From Sinorhizobium terangae (lineage in GTDB: Bacteria > Pseudomonadota > Alphaproteobacteria > Rhizobiales > Rhizobiaceae): a stretch of 64,000 bases of DNA. Under the pieces are notes generated by a model. That model was not told the origin of the DNA, did not search any database, and saw only the letters and a list, made by a program, of their open reading frames with translations. Where the stretch lies: NCBI RefSeq assembly GCF_029714365.1, contig NZ_CP121659.1, positions 1,922,001 through 1,986,000 of the forward strand. Reading direction: 5' to 3'. Positions 42,870 through 51,233 of this stretch are shown piece by piece; the first letter of the stretch is position 1, and each line of letters opens with the position of its first letter. Position numbers and translations under genes: made by a program.

Positions 42870-43346
42870 TGTTTCTGAACCTCCTGATCCGGAGCGATGC
42901 GCCGCGCGTCACGGCGGCTCCTCGCCCGTTGTTGTTCGTAGGTTCAGTCTGACCCGGGATCTCGAGGAGTGCGAGTAACAAGTGTGTCGTCATTCCGATG
43001 ACGCGGAATTGCAACCGCAACGGGCCGCCGGTCGACGAGAGCGCGATTCTTCACTCCGGAATCGATTTAAGGCAGGCGATCACGATAATTTTAGGTTGAA
43101 TCGACCCAAAAATCATGAACGTGGTCGATCGTAATGAGGTAGAGTGTAACGGGGGCGAACACCGTGCACACTTCTCCTCATTCCGCTTTAGCGCATCCGA
43201 CGGGCAGAACGGCGCGTACTGACGCCCTGATTAATATATTTAATAGCCAGCGCCTCGCACCAGAACGCATCATCTGGCCATCTGCGGGAATATTCAGCGC
43301 CCTGCTAGCGTCATAGCGCTGTCGTGCCAACGGAGGAAGATGAGCT
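42870..43346. other. Gene-poor stretch with no supported gene
   Basis: Holds an isolated atcgatttaagg fragment near 43063 reminiscent of the RIME second palindrome. Nothing else recognised. Confidence 0.4.
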
Positions 43347-43565
43347 ATGCCGATCAGACCGCACATTCCCCTTCCCGATGTCGACATGCTCAGCGCAGTG
43401 TTCGAGGAGTTGCTCGAGGATCATCAGATGCTCCGCGCCAGCACCGTGGCAGAGGGTACACTCACGCGCCTGATCTTCAATTATCACCTCGGCATTCGCG
43501 ATCCGGCGCTCTTGAAAATGCTTACCGTGCCTTTCCTGCGGCAGCGTCTGTCAGGAACTCAGTGA
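43347..43565 (+). CDS. Small hypothetical protein
   Basis: A 72-residue predicted cytoplasmic helical protein (MPIRPHIPLPDVDMLSAVFEE...). A GGAGGAAGA site lies about 10 bp upstream. No known family recognised, though the composition is protein-like and the codon use fits. A RIME copy follows. Confidence 0.5.
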   Translation: MPIRPHIPLPDVDMLSAVFEELLEDHQMLRASTVAEGTLTRLIFNYHLGIRDPALLKMLTVPFLRQRLSGTQ

Positions 43566-43613
43566 CGGGCGGGGAGATCGCCTTTACCCGACCCCGTCCC
43601 AATGCAGGATCGA

Positions 43614-43719
43614 CTACAGCGCCGCGCGTCTTATCAGACGCGCAAAGGACGCTGCAGCACCTTGAATTGCTGCATGCTTTTTTCTTAAATCGGCTACGAT
43701 TTAAGGAAAAATGCAGTAG
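43614..43719 (+). repeat. RIME1-like repeat copy 13 (most complete)
   Basis: Both palindromes are well preserved: ctacagcgccgcgcgtctta...gacgctgcagc and tgcatg...cttaaatcggctacgattta...atgcagtag. Confidence 0.9.
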
Positions 43720-43758
43720 CGCCCGCCCCATGCTCTGAATGACCGATGCGCCAAAGGT

Positions 43759-43983
43759 CTACGGTGTTTTTCCCGCGAGCGCCTTCATTTCCCTGATGAG
43801 TCGGTCGCGCTCGACGATGTAGAAAGCCAAGTTCATTTCAAACGTGAACAGCAGCTGGCGAGCGATGCTGGTGTCGCTGCCAAGATGCTTTAATTTGACA
43901 ATGATTTCCCGCTGGATCAGCACATGACGGGCGCCCTCGGCGATGCGCCTTTCCGCTGCATCCAGGCGTCGATTGACGTACAT
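43759..43983 (-). CDS. Small hypothetical protein
   Basis: A 74-residue helical protein (MYVNRRLDAAERRIAEGARHV...) with a charged pattern suggesting a coiled-coil dimer. Similar short proteins are frequent in rhizobia; no function. Motif copy B lies about 300 bp upstream. Confidence 0.6.
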   Translation of the reverse strand: MYVNRRLDAAERRIAEGARHVLIQREIIVKLKHLGSDTSIARQLLFTFEMNLAFYIVERDRLIREMKALAGKTP

Positions 43984-44280
43984 CTGACCTCACCACGGGA
44001 TCAGGGACATCTCATCGCTCATTGTCGCACAAGTCGCGAGAAACGTCGCGCTGTTCATTGGGACGAACGAGAAAAGCTACCAAGGAGAAGCGGCGCACCT
44101 TTCAAACCGACGGCCCTATTGAGAGCCCGCCGCGCGCCCATCAAGCGGGGCCCTACGCTTTCCTTGCCGAAGGCCCCCGCTCTAAATCAATACTGAAATC
44201 ACTATAGGTTTGTGTCGGTGCATGCCGCCGGCACCCTCCCAAAGAGCGGAAGTATCGTCCTCTTTCGCCCCGCGATCCAT

Positions 44281-44316
44281 GGACTTTGGTCCAGCAGGAC
44301 AAGGGACAAAGGTCCC
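44281..44316. promoter_or_regulatory. Composite motif copy B (GGACTTTGGTCC...AAAGGTCCC)
   Basis: GGACTTTGGTCC followed 27 bp later by AAAGGTCCC; the second half is itself the palindrome GGGACAAAGGTCCC. Confidence 0.55.
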
Positions 44317-44438
44317 ATATTCGATTTTTGCATGAACTTGTGGGGAGAACCCGCCGGGAGGGCGGCGGGCTCCTGTTGGTGAAAGATGTTGCCCGATGAT
44401 CGCGCCACAACTTTCGGTATGTTCATGAAAACGGATGG

Positions 44439-44509
44439 CTACTGCATAGGCAGTAACTCAAAGTACCACAGCGTCCTTCGCGCATCTGGCAAGAGGCGGG
44501 ACGCTGTAG
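44439..44509 (-). repeat. Degenerate RIME1-like repeat copy 14
   Basis: ctactgcataggcagtaactcaa, then accacagcgtccttcgcgc...gacgctgtagg. Confidence 0.55.
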
Positions 44510-44518
44510 GTCAGGCCG

Positions 44519-44926
44519 TCATCTGACGATCTGGACCACGGTACGCGACCTCGGTTCGACGATCACCCGCTGGTCGTTGACCACGGCCACCGAGTATTCC
44601 GGAGCGTCCGGAATAGGAGTCAGCGCGACCGTCTCGGGAAGAGGCTGGCCAACGGCGATCCGTTTGCGAATGACGACCGATGGCGGTGCGGGCATCTGTT
44701 GGACCTGGGTAATCACTCTTGGCGGCGGCGGTGCCAGAGCGCCGCCAAGTGCGCCTCCGACAACGGCGCCAACGCCAGCACCGACCGGGCCACCGATAAT
44801 GGCGCCCGTCGCCGCACCGCCGGCGATACCTGCAGCGGTGCCGCGGTTGCCATTGTTGCTATTCTGAGCGATCGCGGGGCCACCCAGGAGGGCAGCTGCC
44901 GCAGCGATGAGTATAAGTTTTCTCAT
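44519..44926 (-). CDS. DUF1236-like exported glycine-zipper protein
   Basis: A 135-residue exported protein. The signal peptide is MRKLILIAAAAALLGGPAIA. A glycine-zipper-like stretch (AAGIAGGAATGAIIGGPVGAGVGAVVGGALGGAL pattern, about residues 30-63) precedes a DUF1236-type C-terminus (IAVGQPLPETVALTPIPD...YSVAVVNDQRVIVEPRSRTVVQIV). The ATG at 44926 follows GGAGGTAAC. Composite motif C lies 62-94 bp upstream and could control it. Confidence 0.85.
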   Translation of the reverse strand: MRKLILIAAAAALLGGPAIAQNSNNGNRGTAAGIAGGAATGAIIGGPVGAGVGAVVGGALGGALAPPPPRVITQVQQMPAPPSVVIRKRIAVGQPLPETVALTPIPDAPEYSVAVVNDQRVIVEPRSRTVVQIVR

Positions 44927-44987
44927 TGTTACCTCCTCTGTTGGATGAAAGGTCAACGAGCGTAACGAGAGAACTGTTCCAGCCGCA

Positions 44988-45020
44988 GGACTTAAGTCCG
45001 AGCGGCAAAGCCAAAGGTCC
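44988..45020. promoter_or_regulatory. Composite motif copy C (GGACTTAAGTCC...AAAGGTCC)
   Basis: GGACTTAAGTCC followed 25 bp later by AAAGGTCC, 62 bp upstream of the DUF1236-like start and in promoter range. Confidence 0.55.
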
Positions 45021-45100
45021 TAGGACGGTTGCGAGCCCTCCGTCTGAAACATATTGTGACGATAGAGCGCCAACGATACCAATAGTCCCCGACACCGCAG

Positions 45101-45556
45101 TTGGCGCGAAAAGTGGTCCCAGAGCCTACCGCGATTGTCCCTTCTAAACCGCTCTGGGACCTCCTCTTTCTTAGGCAACAGCGCCGTGCGTCCTATCAGG
45201 CGCCCAGCAAACCATCGAAAAGCTGCAGCGCTTGTCACAACCGGCCTGAAATTGGTACTTTCGCTGCGTCCACCCTAAAAGAGCGCCCTCTACCCCACAG
45301 GAGCGAGAGAGATGCGCGTCTGCTCGAAGATGCGGCATTGGGTCCTTTCTGGACGCCACCGTTACCGGTCGACCGGGACAAGCTCAGCCCATCGATCCTG
45401 CGTGAACTCGATCAGCGCGGCGACCGTCGAAGCTTCAAGGGTTACGTGCTGCAAATCTATGACGTGCCGGACGGCAAACCGTCCGGTGTATTCGAAATCG
45501 CTTTCTGTTCGAAAACCGGGGCGGCATGCGCGATTTACGAGTCCGAAGCAGGATGA
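45101..45556 (+). CDS. Doubtful hypothetical protein fused to a RIME fragment
   Basis: An open frame of 151 codons. The last 85 or so residues (LLEDAALGPFWTPPLPVDRDKLSPSILRELD...GYVLQIYDVPDGKPSGVFEIAFC) look like a real small protein, but the first 60 are translated partly from a RIME fragment (45177-45230). Either the original start has been lost or an unusual start lies near 45300. No family recognised. Confidence 0.35.
   Translation: MARKVVPEPTAIVPSKPLWDLLFLRQQRRASYQAPSKPSKSCSACHNRPEIGTFAASTLKERPLPHRSERDARLLEDAALGPFWTPPLPVDRDKLSPSILRELDQRGDRRSFKGYVLQIYDVPDGKPSGVFEIAFCSKTGAACAIYESEAG
45177..45230 (+). repeat. Partial RIME1-like repeat copy 15
   Basis: caacagcgccgtgcgtccta, then tcaggcgcccag...gctgcagcg; the second palindrome is absent. 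Confidence 0.5.
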
Positions 45557-45693
45557 GCGCGACGCGAAGGGACGCGTCGTCGTGATGACCGAGCCTCATT
45601 GGTTTGCCGCCACCAACCCCCGAGACGCGGCTGGCATGTTCTTCCAGTTGCTTGTGGACTCGACCCCCGCAAGCCTGAGCACGGCGCTCGCAA

Positions 45694-45798
45694 CCACAGC
45701 GCCGCGTGTCGTATGAGACGCGCAAAGGACGCTGCAGCACTTTGAATTACTGGGTGTCTGTCCGTAAATCCGCTGCGATTCAAGGAAACAGATACTAC
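45694..45798 (+). repeat. RIME1-like repeat copy 16
   Basis: ccacagcgccgcgtgtcgta...gacgctgcagcactttgaatt followed by a decayed gtaaatccgctgcgattcaa palindrome. Confidence 0.75.
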
Positions 45799-45810
45799 GT
45801 GCGCCGGCAT

Positions 45811-46083
45811 TCATTCGCGCCGCTTGCGAACAGCCAATCCTATCTCCGCGAGCGTTCCGAGCGCGACAGCGAACATGATCCAGTACAGCCCTTCATCGAT
45901 CGCTTCGCCCAACGATGAAACCGTCGTGAACCGCGACACGAGATCCGGATCCAGATAACCTGTCGATATGACCAGCCCGAGCACGATCTGCCAGAGCCCG
46001 GCCACAAGCGCCACGATTGCTACAAGGCGAGCAGCGTATGAAAAACACCGTTCCACCTCCTCCCTGTTGTCGCAGAACACCAC
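45811..46083 (-). CDS. Small integral membrane protein
   Basis: A 90-residue protein with two hydrophobic helices (LVAIVALVAGLWQIVLGLVI and LYWIMFAVALGTLAEIGLAV) and a basic end (RKRRE). GTG is the likely start codon. No family recognised; it may be part of the neighbouring MscS locus or independent. Confidence 0.6.
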   Translation of the reverse strand: MVFCDNREEVERCFSYAARLVAIVALVAGLWQIVLGLVISTGYLDPDLVSRFTTVSSLGEAIDEGLYWIMFAVALGTLAEIGLAVRKRRE

Positions 46084-46183
46084 GACGCTCAGGATACCAT
46101 ACGGTCAATGGCGTCGTGGCGGTGTGTGGCCGCTTTGGACGAAAGTGCTGTCGCTTCCAAGCCGTTCGCCGGCGTCGGGAAGT

Positions 46184-47326
46184 TCACCTCAAATTGCTCT
46201 TCGGAAATAGCACGCGATCAGGCTTTGCATTCATTCGCGCCAACATTTCCTTGATCAAGCGTGTTTTGGTACGCCCCGCTTCCTTCGGCGGCACGAGGTA
46301 ACGCACGATGGCCTCGAGCCAGGTGTTTTCACTGACGCGAAAATGAACCACGGGATGCTCCCTCACTTCGAGTTCGTCCACCGGCGTTTTCGATAGCATG
46401 TGCTTATAGACCTTCACCTTCTGGCTCATGATATCCCCGATCTGCTCTTCCACTACCTCTCTCATGACTAGCGCCACGAATTCCAAATCGCTTTCATAGG
46501 CGAGCTGGAACTTGATTTCGTTCCAGACATAGGGAAACAGCGGCCAGGAGTAGTTGAAGACCGGCGTGTCAAACACGGTGGAGTTCGGAAACTTGATGAT
46601 GCGTCCACTCGGATGGTCGGTCCAAAGATATTCGCCGCCGAATTCCCATAACGTCGTGTCGAGATAGCTGACATCAACGACATCGCCATGGGCATCGCCG
46701 ATGCGAATGCGGTCACCAACGCGATAAGGCGCCCTGGCCAGAATATAAATCCACGCGATGAAGCTGGCGATCGGCATTTGCAGCGCAAAGCCGAGAATCA
46801 ATGAAATCAGGCCGAGCGAAACCACCGCCCCGTACCAGTTCACAAATAAAACTGAAATGGCCACGAAGACGATGGCGATGACGACGACCAATCGAAAAAT
46901 ACGTTTCAGGTTGAAACGCGAAACACGATTGGGAATTCGGCCTATCAGAAAGACCTCGATAACGTTCGCCACGGTCAGCAAAACGAAAATGACAAGGGCG
47001 CCCCTGACGTAGTTCCGCACGCGCACCTGCAAAGGTGCGTCAAGCCATTCTATGCGCCAACTGAGCAGCACCTGGATGCCAAAAAGCAGCAAGGCGGCGG
47101 CAGCGAAGCCAACCATCCACCAGACGTCTGCCTTACGAAAGCTGAAGCGAGATTTTTCCTCGGGCTTGTTCGCCTTCTGCTGCATGGTCTGTGGATCAGC
47201 AGTCTGTTGCGCGGCCCGTTCAAGCCGAGAAAGGTTCTCCTGTTCCTTGTCGCGTCGTTCCATGGGTTCTTCACCCCGATATGGCAACCACCCGGGCCAG
47301 GGCTCCTCGTTGCTCGACGGCGGCAT
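46184..47326 (-). CDS. MscS family mechanosensitive ion channel
   Basis: A 380-residue protein with a charged cytoplasmic N-terminus (about 70 residues, Gln/Glu-rich), four hydrophobic segments, then the MscS core: SLGLISLILGFALQMPIASFIAWIYILA (pore-lining helix) and YRVGDRIRIGDAHGDVVDVSYLDTTLWE (beta domain). It releases solutes on osmotic downshock. A second in-frame ATG at residue 22 could be the start. The gene is not in an obvious operon. Confidence 0.9.
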   Translation of the reverse strand: MPPSSNEEPWPGWLPYRGEEPMERRDKEQENLSRLERAAQQTADPQTMQQKANKPEEKSRFSFRKADVWWMVGFAAAALLLFGIQVLLSWRIEWLDAPLQVRVRNYVRGALVIFVLLTVANVIEVFLIGRIPNRVSRFNLKRIFRLVVVIAIVFVAISVLFVNWYGAVVSLGLISLILGFALQMPIASFIAWIYILARAPYRVGDRIRIGDAHGDVVDVSYLDTTLWEFGGEYLWTDHPSGRIIKFPNSTVFDTPVFNYSWPLFPYVWNEIKFQLAYESDLEFVALVMREVVEEQIGDIMSQKVKVYKHMLSKTPVDELEVREHPVVHFRVSENTWLEAIVRYLVPPKEAGRTKTRLIKEMLARMNAKPDRVLFPKSNLR

Positions 47327-47516
47327 TCCGGTGATACCTCGCCCTATGGCAAAGCTTGATGGACAGTCCGAGGCAACGCCGTCGTTGTTTCGCAGCCCTA
47401 TGCCGGATCAACATTCGTCCACACGGCCTAAAACAGCGAGTAACCTATTATATTCTACCATGGTCACTTGCCTCCAGGCATTCCTGCCGACGCGCTTGCG
47501 GCGGGCCTTGCGAGAA

Positions 47517-48176
47517 CTAATCTCGATCGGGTGCTCCCAACGGAAAAAAGCTCCGATAAGGGCGTGCCTCGTCGACGACCCGTGCCACCGAGGGGCGGGC
47601 GAGAAGCCGTGCCCTGTAGGCGGCGAGCGCTGCATGGTGTTCGGGAATCGGATGAACCCAGTCGGCATAGAAAAGCGCCGGTGCGGCGGCACAATCGGCA
47701 ATCGTGAACCGACCGCAAGCGGCCCATTCCTTCGCTTGCAGGCGTGGCTCCAGCCAGGCGTAGCACCGGTCGAGCAGGGCACGCGCGTCGATTACGCCGC
47801 GCGGGTCGCGCTCACCTTCGCTGCGCAGGGCATTTCCGACAATCCGCTGCATCGGCGCATGGATATAGTCGTCGAACACGTCCGTCATCATGCGCGCCTC
47901 GAGCGCTTCGCGCGGATCCTCCGGCACCATCGGCGTCCCACTTCCATGGAACAGGTCGAGATATTCGATCACCGCGTTGCTTTGCGTGACTTCCCTGTCC
48001 CTATCGACCAACGCGGGAAATTGTCCCGTCGGCGAGAGTTCGCCCATCCGCGCCTGATTCTCCGGATTGGCGGGATCGACCATCCGGAATTCGAAAGTCA
48101 CGTTCCGCTCGTAGAGCGCGATCAGCGGTTTCCATACGAACGAGGCAAACGGGTGCCCGTAAAGTGCAATCGTCAT
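47517..48176 (-). CDS. Glutathione S-transferase family protein
   Basis: A 219-residue protein. The N-terminal thioredoxin-like domain starts MTIALYGHPFASFVWKPLIALYERN and carries SPTGQFPALVDRDREVTQSNAVIEYLD (glutathione-binding cis-Pro and Ser region). The C-terminal helical domain includes GRFTIADCAAAPALFYADW. The start overlaps the SRPBCC stop by 4 bp, so it is translated from the same mRNA. Substrate unknown. Confidence 0.9.
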   Translation of the reverse strand: MTIALYGHPFASFVWKPLIALYERNVTFEFRMVDPANPENQARMGELSPTGQFPALVDRDREVTQSNAVIEYLDLFHGSGTPMVPEDPREALEARMMTDVFDDYIHAPMQRIVGNALRSEGERDPRGVIDARALLDRCYAWLEPRLQAKEWAACGRFTIADCAAAPALFYADWVHPIPEHHAALAAYRARLLARPSVARVVDEARPYRSFFPLGAPDRD

Positions 48177-48655
48177 TGCGCGTCTCCGCCTAGTTGAAGG
48201 GTGGTTTCGATCATGTCGAACTGGATTCCGGTCCCGTGGCATCGATCGGCAGTGCCGTCCTTGCCGTCCAGAAACACGATCTGCTCGGTGTAGGAGACGC
48301 GGGTTCCCTCCCCTTGCGCTTCGAGTTCCAGACTCGACAAGGTGACGGAATGGAAGCGTCCGGAGTGATGCAGGTCATAGGCATAGACGAGGCGCCGGGC
48401 GGGCTCGATCACATGGAAGCGGGCCTCGAAACGCGTTACCAGGCCGCTTTCGTTGAAGCGGCCTTCGAGTACCTCCAGCCCGCCCACGCGAAAATCCATC
48501 GACCGGCGCAGCAATGTCCAACGTTCCGCCGGGCCGGTGAACCACTGTGCCTTGAGGTGCGGATCGGACCATGCGCCGAATACCCGGCTGGGCGGGGCCG
48601 CCCACACGCGTTTCAGTGTGAACGTACCGTGAAAGAAAGGCACTTCCGTCATCAA
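48173..48655 (-). CDS. SRPBCC (AHSA1-like) domain protein
   Basis: A 160-residue START-like fold protein (FTLKRVWAAPPSRVFGAWSDPHLKAQWF...DFRVGGLEVLEGRF...VTLSSLELEAQGEGTRVSYTEQIVFLDG). Such proteins bind hydrophobic ligands and often occur in exactly this arrangement with an ArsR regulator. It overlaps both neighbours by 4 bp. Confidence 0.9.
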   Translation of the reverse strand: MMTEVPFFHGTFTLKRVWAAPPSRVFGAWSDPHLKAQWFTGPAERWTLLRRSMDFRVGGLEVLEGRFNESGLVTRFEARFHVIEPARRLVYAYDLHHSGRFHSVTLSSLELEAQGEGTRVSYTEQIVFLDGKDGTADRCHGTGIQFDMIETTLQLGGDAQ

Positions 48656-49026
48656 TGGTCTCCTCCCGCCGCCGGATCCGAAGGTCCGGCTTCACCCTTG
48701 AATTCACTGCTTTCGATGAGTTCGCCGAGCCGATCGAACCGGCTCTCCCAGACCTGGCGGCGCTCGTTCAACCAGCTTTCGACACGCCGGACCGCCTCGC
48801 TGGAGATCCGGCATTCGCGCGTGCGACCGCGCTTTTCCGTCACCACGAGCCCGCTCGCCTCGAGCACCTGGACGTGCTGATGGATCGCGGCAAGCGAGGT
48901 GTTGTAAGGCTTGGCCAACTCGCTCACCGAGGCCGGCCCCCGTGAGAGGCGATCGAGAATCCCCCGGCGCGTCGCATCTGCGAGCGCGTGAAAGGCCCTG
49001 TCGAGTTGCTCAGAACGTTCAACCAT
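48652..49026 (-). CDS. ArsR-type (SRPBCC-linked) winged-helix regulator
   Basis: A 124-residue regulator: FHALADATRRGILDRLSRGPASVSELAKPYNTSLAAIHQHVQVLEASGLV (winged helix) then RVESWLNERRQVWESRFDRLGELI. It lacks metal-binding cysteines, so it probably senses something other than arsenic. The start at 49026 lies just before two CACTTAAGT(A/G) sites. It heads the regulator-SRPBCC-GST operon. Confidence 0.9.
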   Translation of the reverse strand: MVERSEQLDRAFHALADATRRGILDRLSRGPASVSELAKPYNTSLAAIHQHVQVLEASGLVVTEKRGRTRECRISSEAVRRVESWLNERRQVWESRFDRLGELIESSEFKGEAGPSDPAAGGDH

Positions 49027-49027
49027 A

Positions 49028-49076
49028 CACTTAAGTAACGGTGCGCCTGGCAAAAAGTCAAGCTCTCACTTAAGTG
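49028..49076. promoter_or_regulatory. Two CACTTAAGTR operator sites
   Basis: CACTTAAGTA (49028-49037) and CACTTAAGTG (49067-49076), start to start 39 bp, between the regulator and the convergently placed cupin gene end. Probably the ArsR-type autoregulatory site. Confidence 0.6.
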
Positions 49077-49090
49077 TCTGCGGGCGAGGA

Positions 49091-49771
49091 CTATTCTGGC
49101 ATCTGGAGCACATCCGGGTGCATCAGAGGCGCGTCCTTCAGCCAGATCCGTGCGCCTTCCGGGCCGATGGTCGCCGTCAGGTCGGCGCCGGCCGGCAAAC
49201 GGCCCCAACTCTGTGGCTTCAGTGTTTCGCCACCGATGGTCAGCCTGCCCGAGAGGACGAGGAACTCCAACCCGCGCGTGTTTGCGACCGTGACGGTTTC
49301 GTCGGCCCGCCAGTCTTCGAGCCGGACTTCCTCCCGGCTATCATCGAACAGGATGGTCGCGGCGCTGGCGCCCGGGCGGGGCGTTGTATGTTGGCCCTCG
49401 CCGGGCTGGCGAACGATCTGGGTCTGATCCCCGTCACGGTACTGCCAGAGCCGCACGAAGATGGTGCAGCCTTCCTTCGCGGCGGGGATATGCGAGGTGC
49501 CGGGCGGATTGCGGAAGTAGCAGCCCGCCGGGTAGTCGCCATGCTCATCCTGGAAGACTCCTTCCAGCACGAGGATCTCTTCGCCGCCGCTGTGTATGTG
49601 GCGAGGGAAAGCGCTGCCTTGAGCATAGCGCACGATCGAGGTGGCGCGGGCGACCTCGCCGCCGACGCGGAAGAGCATGCGCCGGTCCACACCGGCCGCG
49701 GGACTTGGCACCCAGTCCAGCTTCGCGCCATGGACGATGACTGGTTTCGACAGGTCGTCGTTTATGCGCAT
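49091..49771 (-). CDS. Double-cupin (ChrR-like) protein
   Basis: A 226-residue protein with two cupin barrels. The first has the metal-binding pattern RHIHSGGEEILVLEGVFQDEHGDYPAGCYFRNPPGTSH; the second (about residues 150-210) is less conserved (GLEFLVLSGRLTIGGETL). It resembles the anti-sigma ChrR C-terminal cupin but lacks the N-terminal sigma-binding domain, so it is probably a metal-dependent dioxygenase or sensor of unknown substrate. Confidence 0.85.
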   Translation of the reverse strand: MRINDDLSKPVIVHGAKLDWVPSPAAGVDRRMLFRVGGEVARATSIVRYAQGSAFPRHIHSGGEEILVLEGVFQDEHGDYPAGCYFRNPPGTSHIPAAKEGCTIFVRLWQYRDGDQTQIVRQPGEGQHTTPRPGASAATILFDDSREEVRLEDWRADETVTVANTRGLEFLVLSGRLTIGGETLKPQSWGRLPAGADLTATIGPEGARIWLKDAPLMHPDVLQMPE

Positions 49772-49783
49772 GACTGATCTCCT

Positions 49784-50119
49784 TCATAGACATGACTTCC
49801 GGAACCTGGCGTCACCGGACTTCATCTTCTGGCAGGGCTGGCTTCTTGAGCGGCATCGTCTCGATTGGGTGCGCCCGCCGGTCAGGACACTGAAGTCGAG
49901 GGCCCTCTCGTTCTCGCAAGGCGTGCCGGTGATCGATCCGAGTACGCTGCGCTCGGCCACGACGAGATGACCGGCCGACACAGGCAACGGGTCCTTGTCC
50001 GCATCAAGCAGCACCAGCCTGCCGCACGGCGCAAGTCCCGCCATCAGTGACGATACCGCTTCCGCATTGCCGATGGTAGCGACGATGGCCTTTGCTGGCC
50101 ACAACAGAACTGCTTCCAT
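49784..50119 (-). pseudogene. Zinc-type alcohol dehydrogenase remnant
   Basis: The minus-strand frame contains AKAIVATIGNAEAVSSLMAGLAPCGRLVLLDADKDPLPVSAGHLV...SVLGSITGTPCENERALDFSVLTG, which is the C-terminal coenzyme-domain half of an MDR alcohol dehydrogenase. The catalytic zinc half is missing, and the end is frameshifted (…QKMKSGDARFRK is recognisable after a scrambled stretch). Probably a 5'-truncated, decaying gene once linked to the AraC regulator upstream. Confidence 0.7.
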
Positions 50120-50140
50120 TTGATCCTGAAGGGCCCTGGA

Positions 50141-51046
50141 TCATTTCAACACCGAGCGTCGCCAGCGACCCGGCGTCTCTCCGACATGCTGCGAAAAGAC
50201 GCGGCTGAAATGGCCCTGGTCGGAGAACCCGCATTGCTCGGCGATGTCATGGAGGGACAAGGACGAATATCGAAGATGCCCTTGAGCGAGCGCGATGCGC
50301 TGTTGCGCGAGCCACTGAAGCGGCGTTGATCCCGTCGTCACCTTGAAAGCACGCGCGAAATGGCTCCTGGAAAGTCCGCATCCTTTCGCCAGTTCCTCAA
50401 GGCTGATGCTGCCGCTCACGTTCGCCATCAGCAAGTCCTTGGCACGGCGCTCCTGCCAGGGCGCGAGACCTCCTCGAGGCAGCCGTCCCTGCCCGTCGTG
50501 CACGCCATAGCTCAATGACAGATGTGACATCAACGCCATGCCGATGTGGTCGATAAACACTCGGCTGGCCGCCGCGGGCTCCTTGAATACCGGCAACAGG
50601 CACTCGCCGAGGCTGTGGACGACCGTATCGTCGAGGGCGGTGCCCCCGGCGGTCCTGAGCTCGCCGGTCGGCCTGAGCCCGTGCTCCTCCTGAAATTTTT
50701 GCAGCGCGTGCCGGGAAATGTAGAAGGAAAGACAGTCGGTACATCCAAACGCCAGCGAAGAGTGCTCCTGGTTGAGATCGCGCAAAAGGGATTGCCCAGT
50801 CACACGGGCAGACATCTGAGCGGGTCGCCCATCGATCCAATAGTGCCAGGACGGCAATTGATTTCGTTCGGTGCACACGAGGTAGGCATCGCTGGTTTCG
50901 AGCCTTACCGGCGTCCCTCCTTCGGCAAATTCTCCAATCAGCCGCGCGGCGGAAAATTCCGGCGCCTGAAAGGTCCCGAACGTCAAGATTGCCGGCTGCT
51001 CCAGGCCTGTGAACTTGCCCAGGCGAGGTGCATAGTCTTTCGCCAT
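50141..51046 (-). CDS. AraC family transcriptional regulator
   Basis: A 301-residue regulator with a C-terminal double helix-turn-helix (ISLEELAKGCGLSRSHFARAFKVTTGSTPLQWLAQQRIALAQGHL...LHDIAEQCGFSDQGHFSRVFSQHVGETPGRWR). The N-terminal two-thirds is an effector/dimerisation part without recognisable ligand motif. ATG 51046 is used; the frame runs to 51232 without support. The broken dehydrogenase lies directly downstream. Confidence 0.9.
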   Translation of the reverse strand: MAKDYAPRLGKFTGLEQPAILTFGTFQAPEFSAARLIGEFAEGGTPVRLETSDAYLVCTERNQLPSWHYWIDGRPAQMSARVTGQSLLRDLNQEHSSLAFGCTDCLSFYISRHALQKFQEEHGLRPTGELRTAGGTALDDTVVHSLGECLLPVFKEPAAASRVFIDHIGMALMSHLSLSYGVHDGQGRLPRGGLAPWQERRAKDLLMANVSGSISLEELAKGCGLSRSHFARAFKVTTGSTPLQWLAQQRIALAQGHLRYSSLSLHDIAEQCGFSDQGHFSRVFSQHVGETPGRWRRSVLK

Positions 51047-51233
51047 CCGTCCGTCCGCTGCTCTGCATGTTGCGACGAAACCCGGCCATCTGAAAATGAT
51101 GATGGTCGCCCTGCCCTCGGATCGGCTGGTCCCGGAGGCGCTTGTTTTTAAAGCAAAAATTAAAGCCGTGGCAAGACCGCAGGCGTTCCCGATTTCGTTA
51201 CTGCGGACGCGGCAGCAGCAGCACTGCGCCAAT

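Larger units (their letters stand above)
43984..44518. other. Gene-free region with composite motif copy B
   Basis: No supported gene. Contains motif B (44281-44316), a GC-rich hairpin with cccgccgggagggcggcggg at about 44349 and a partial RIME. Confidence 0.5.
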
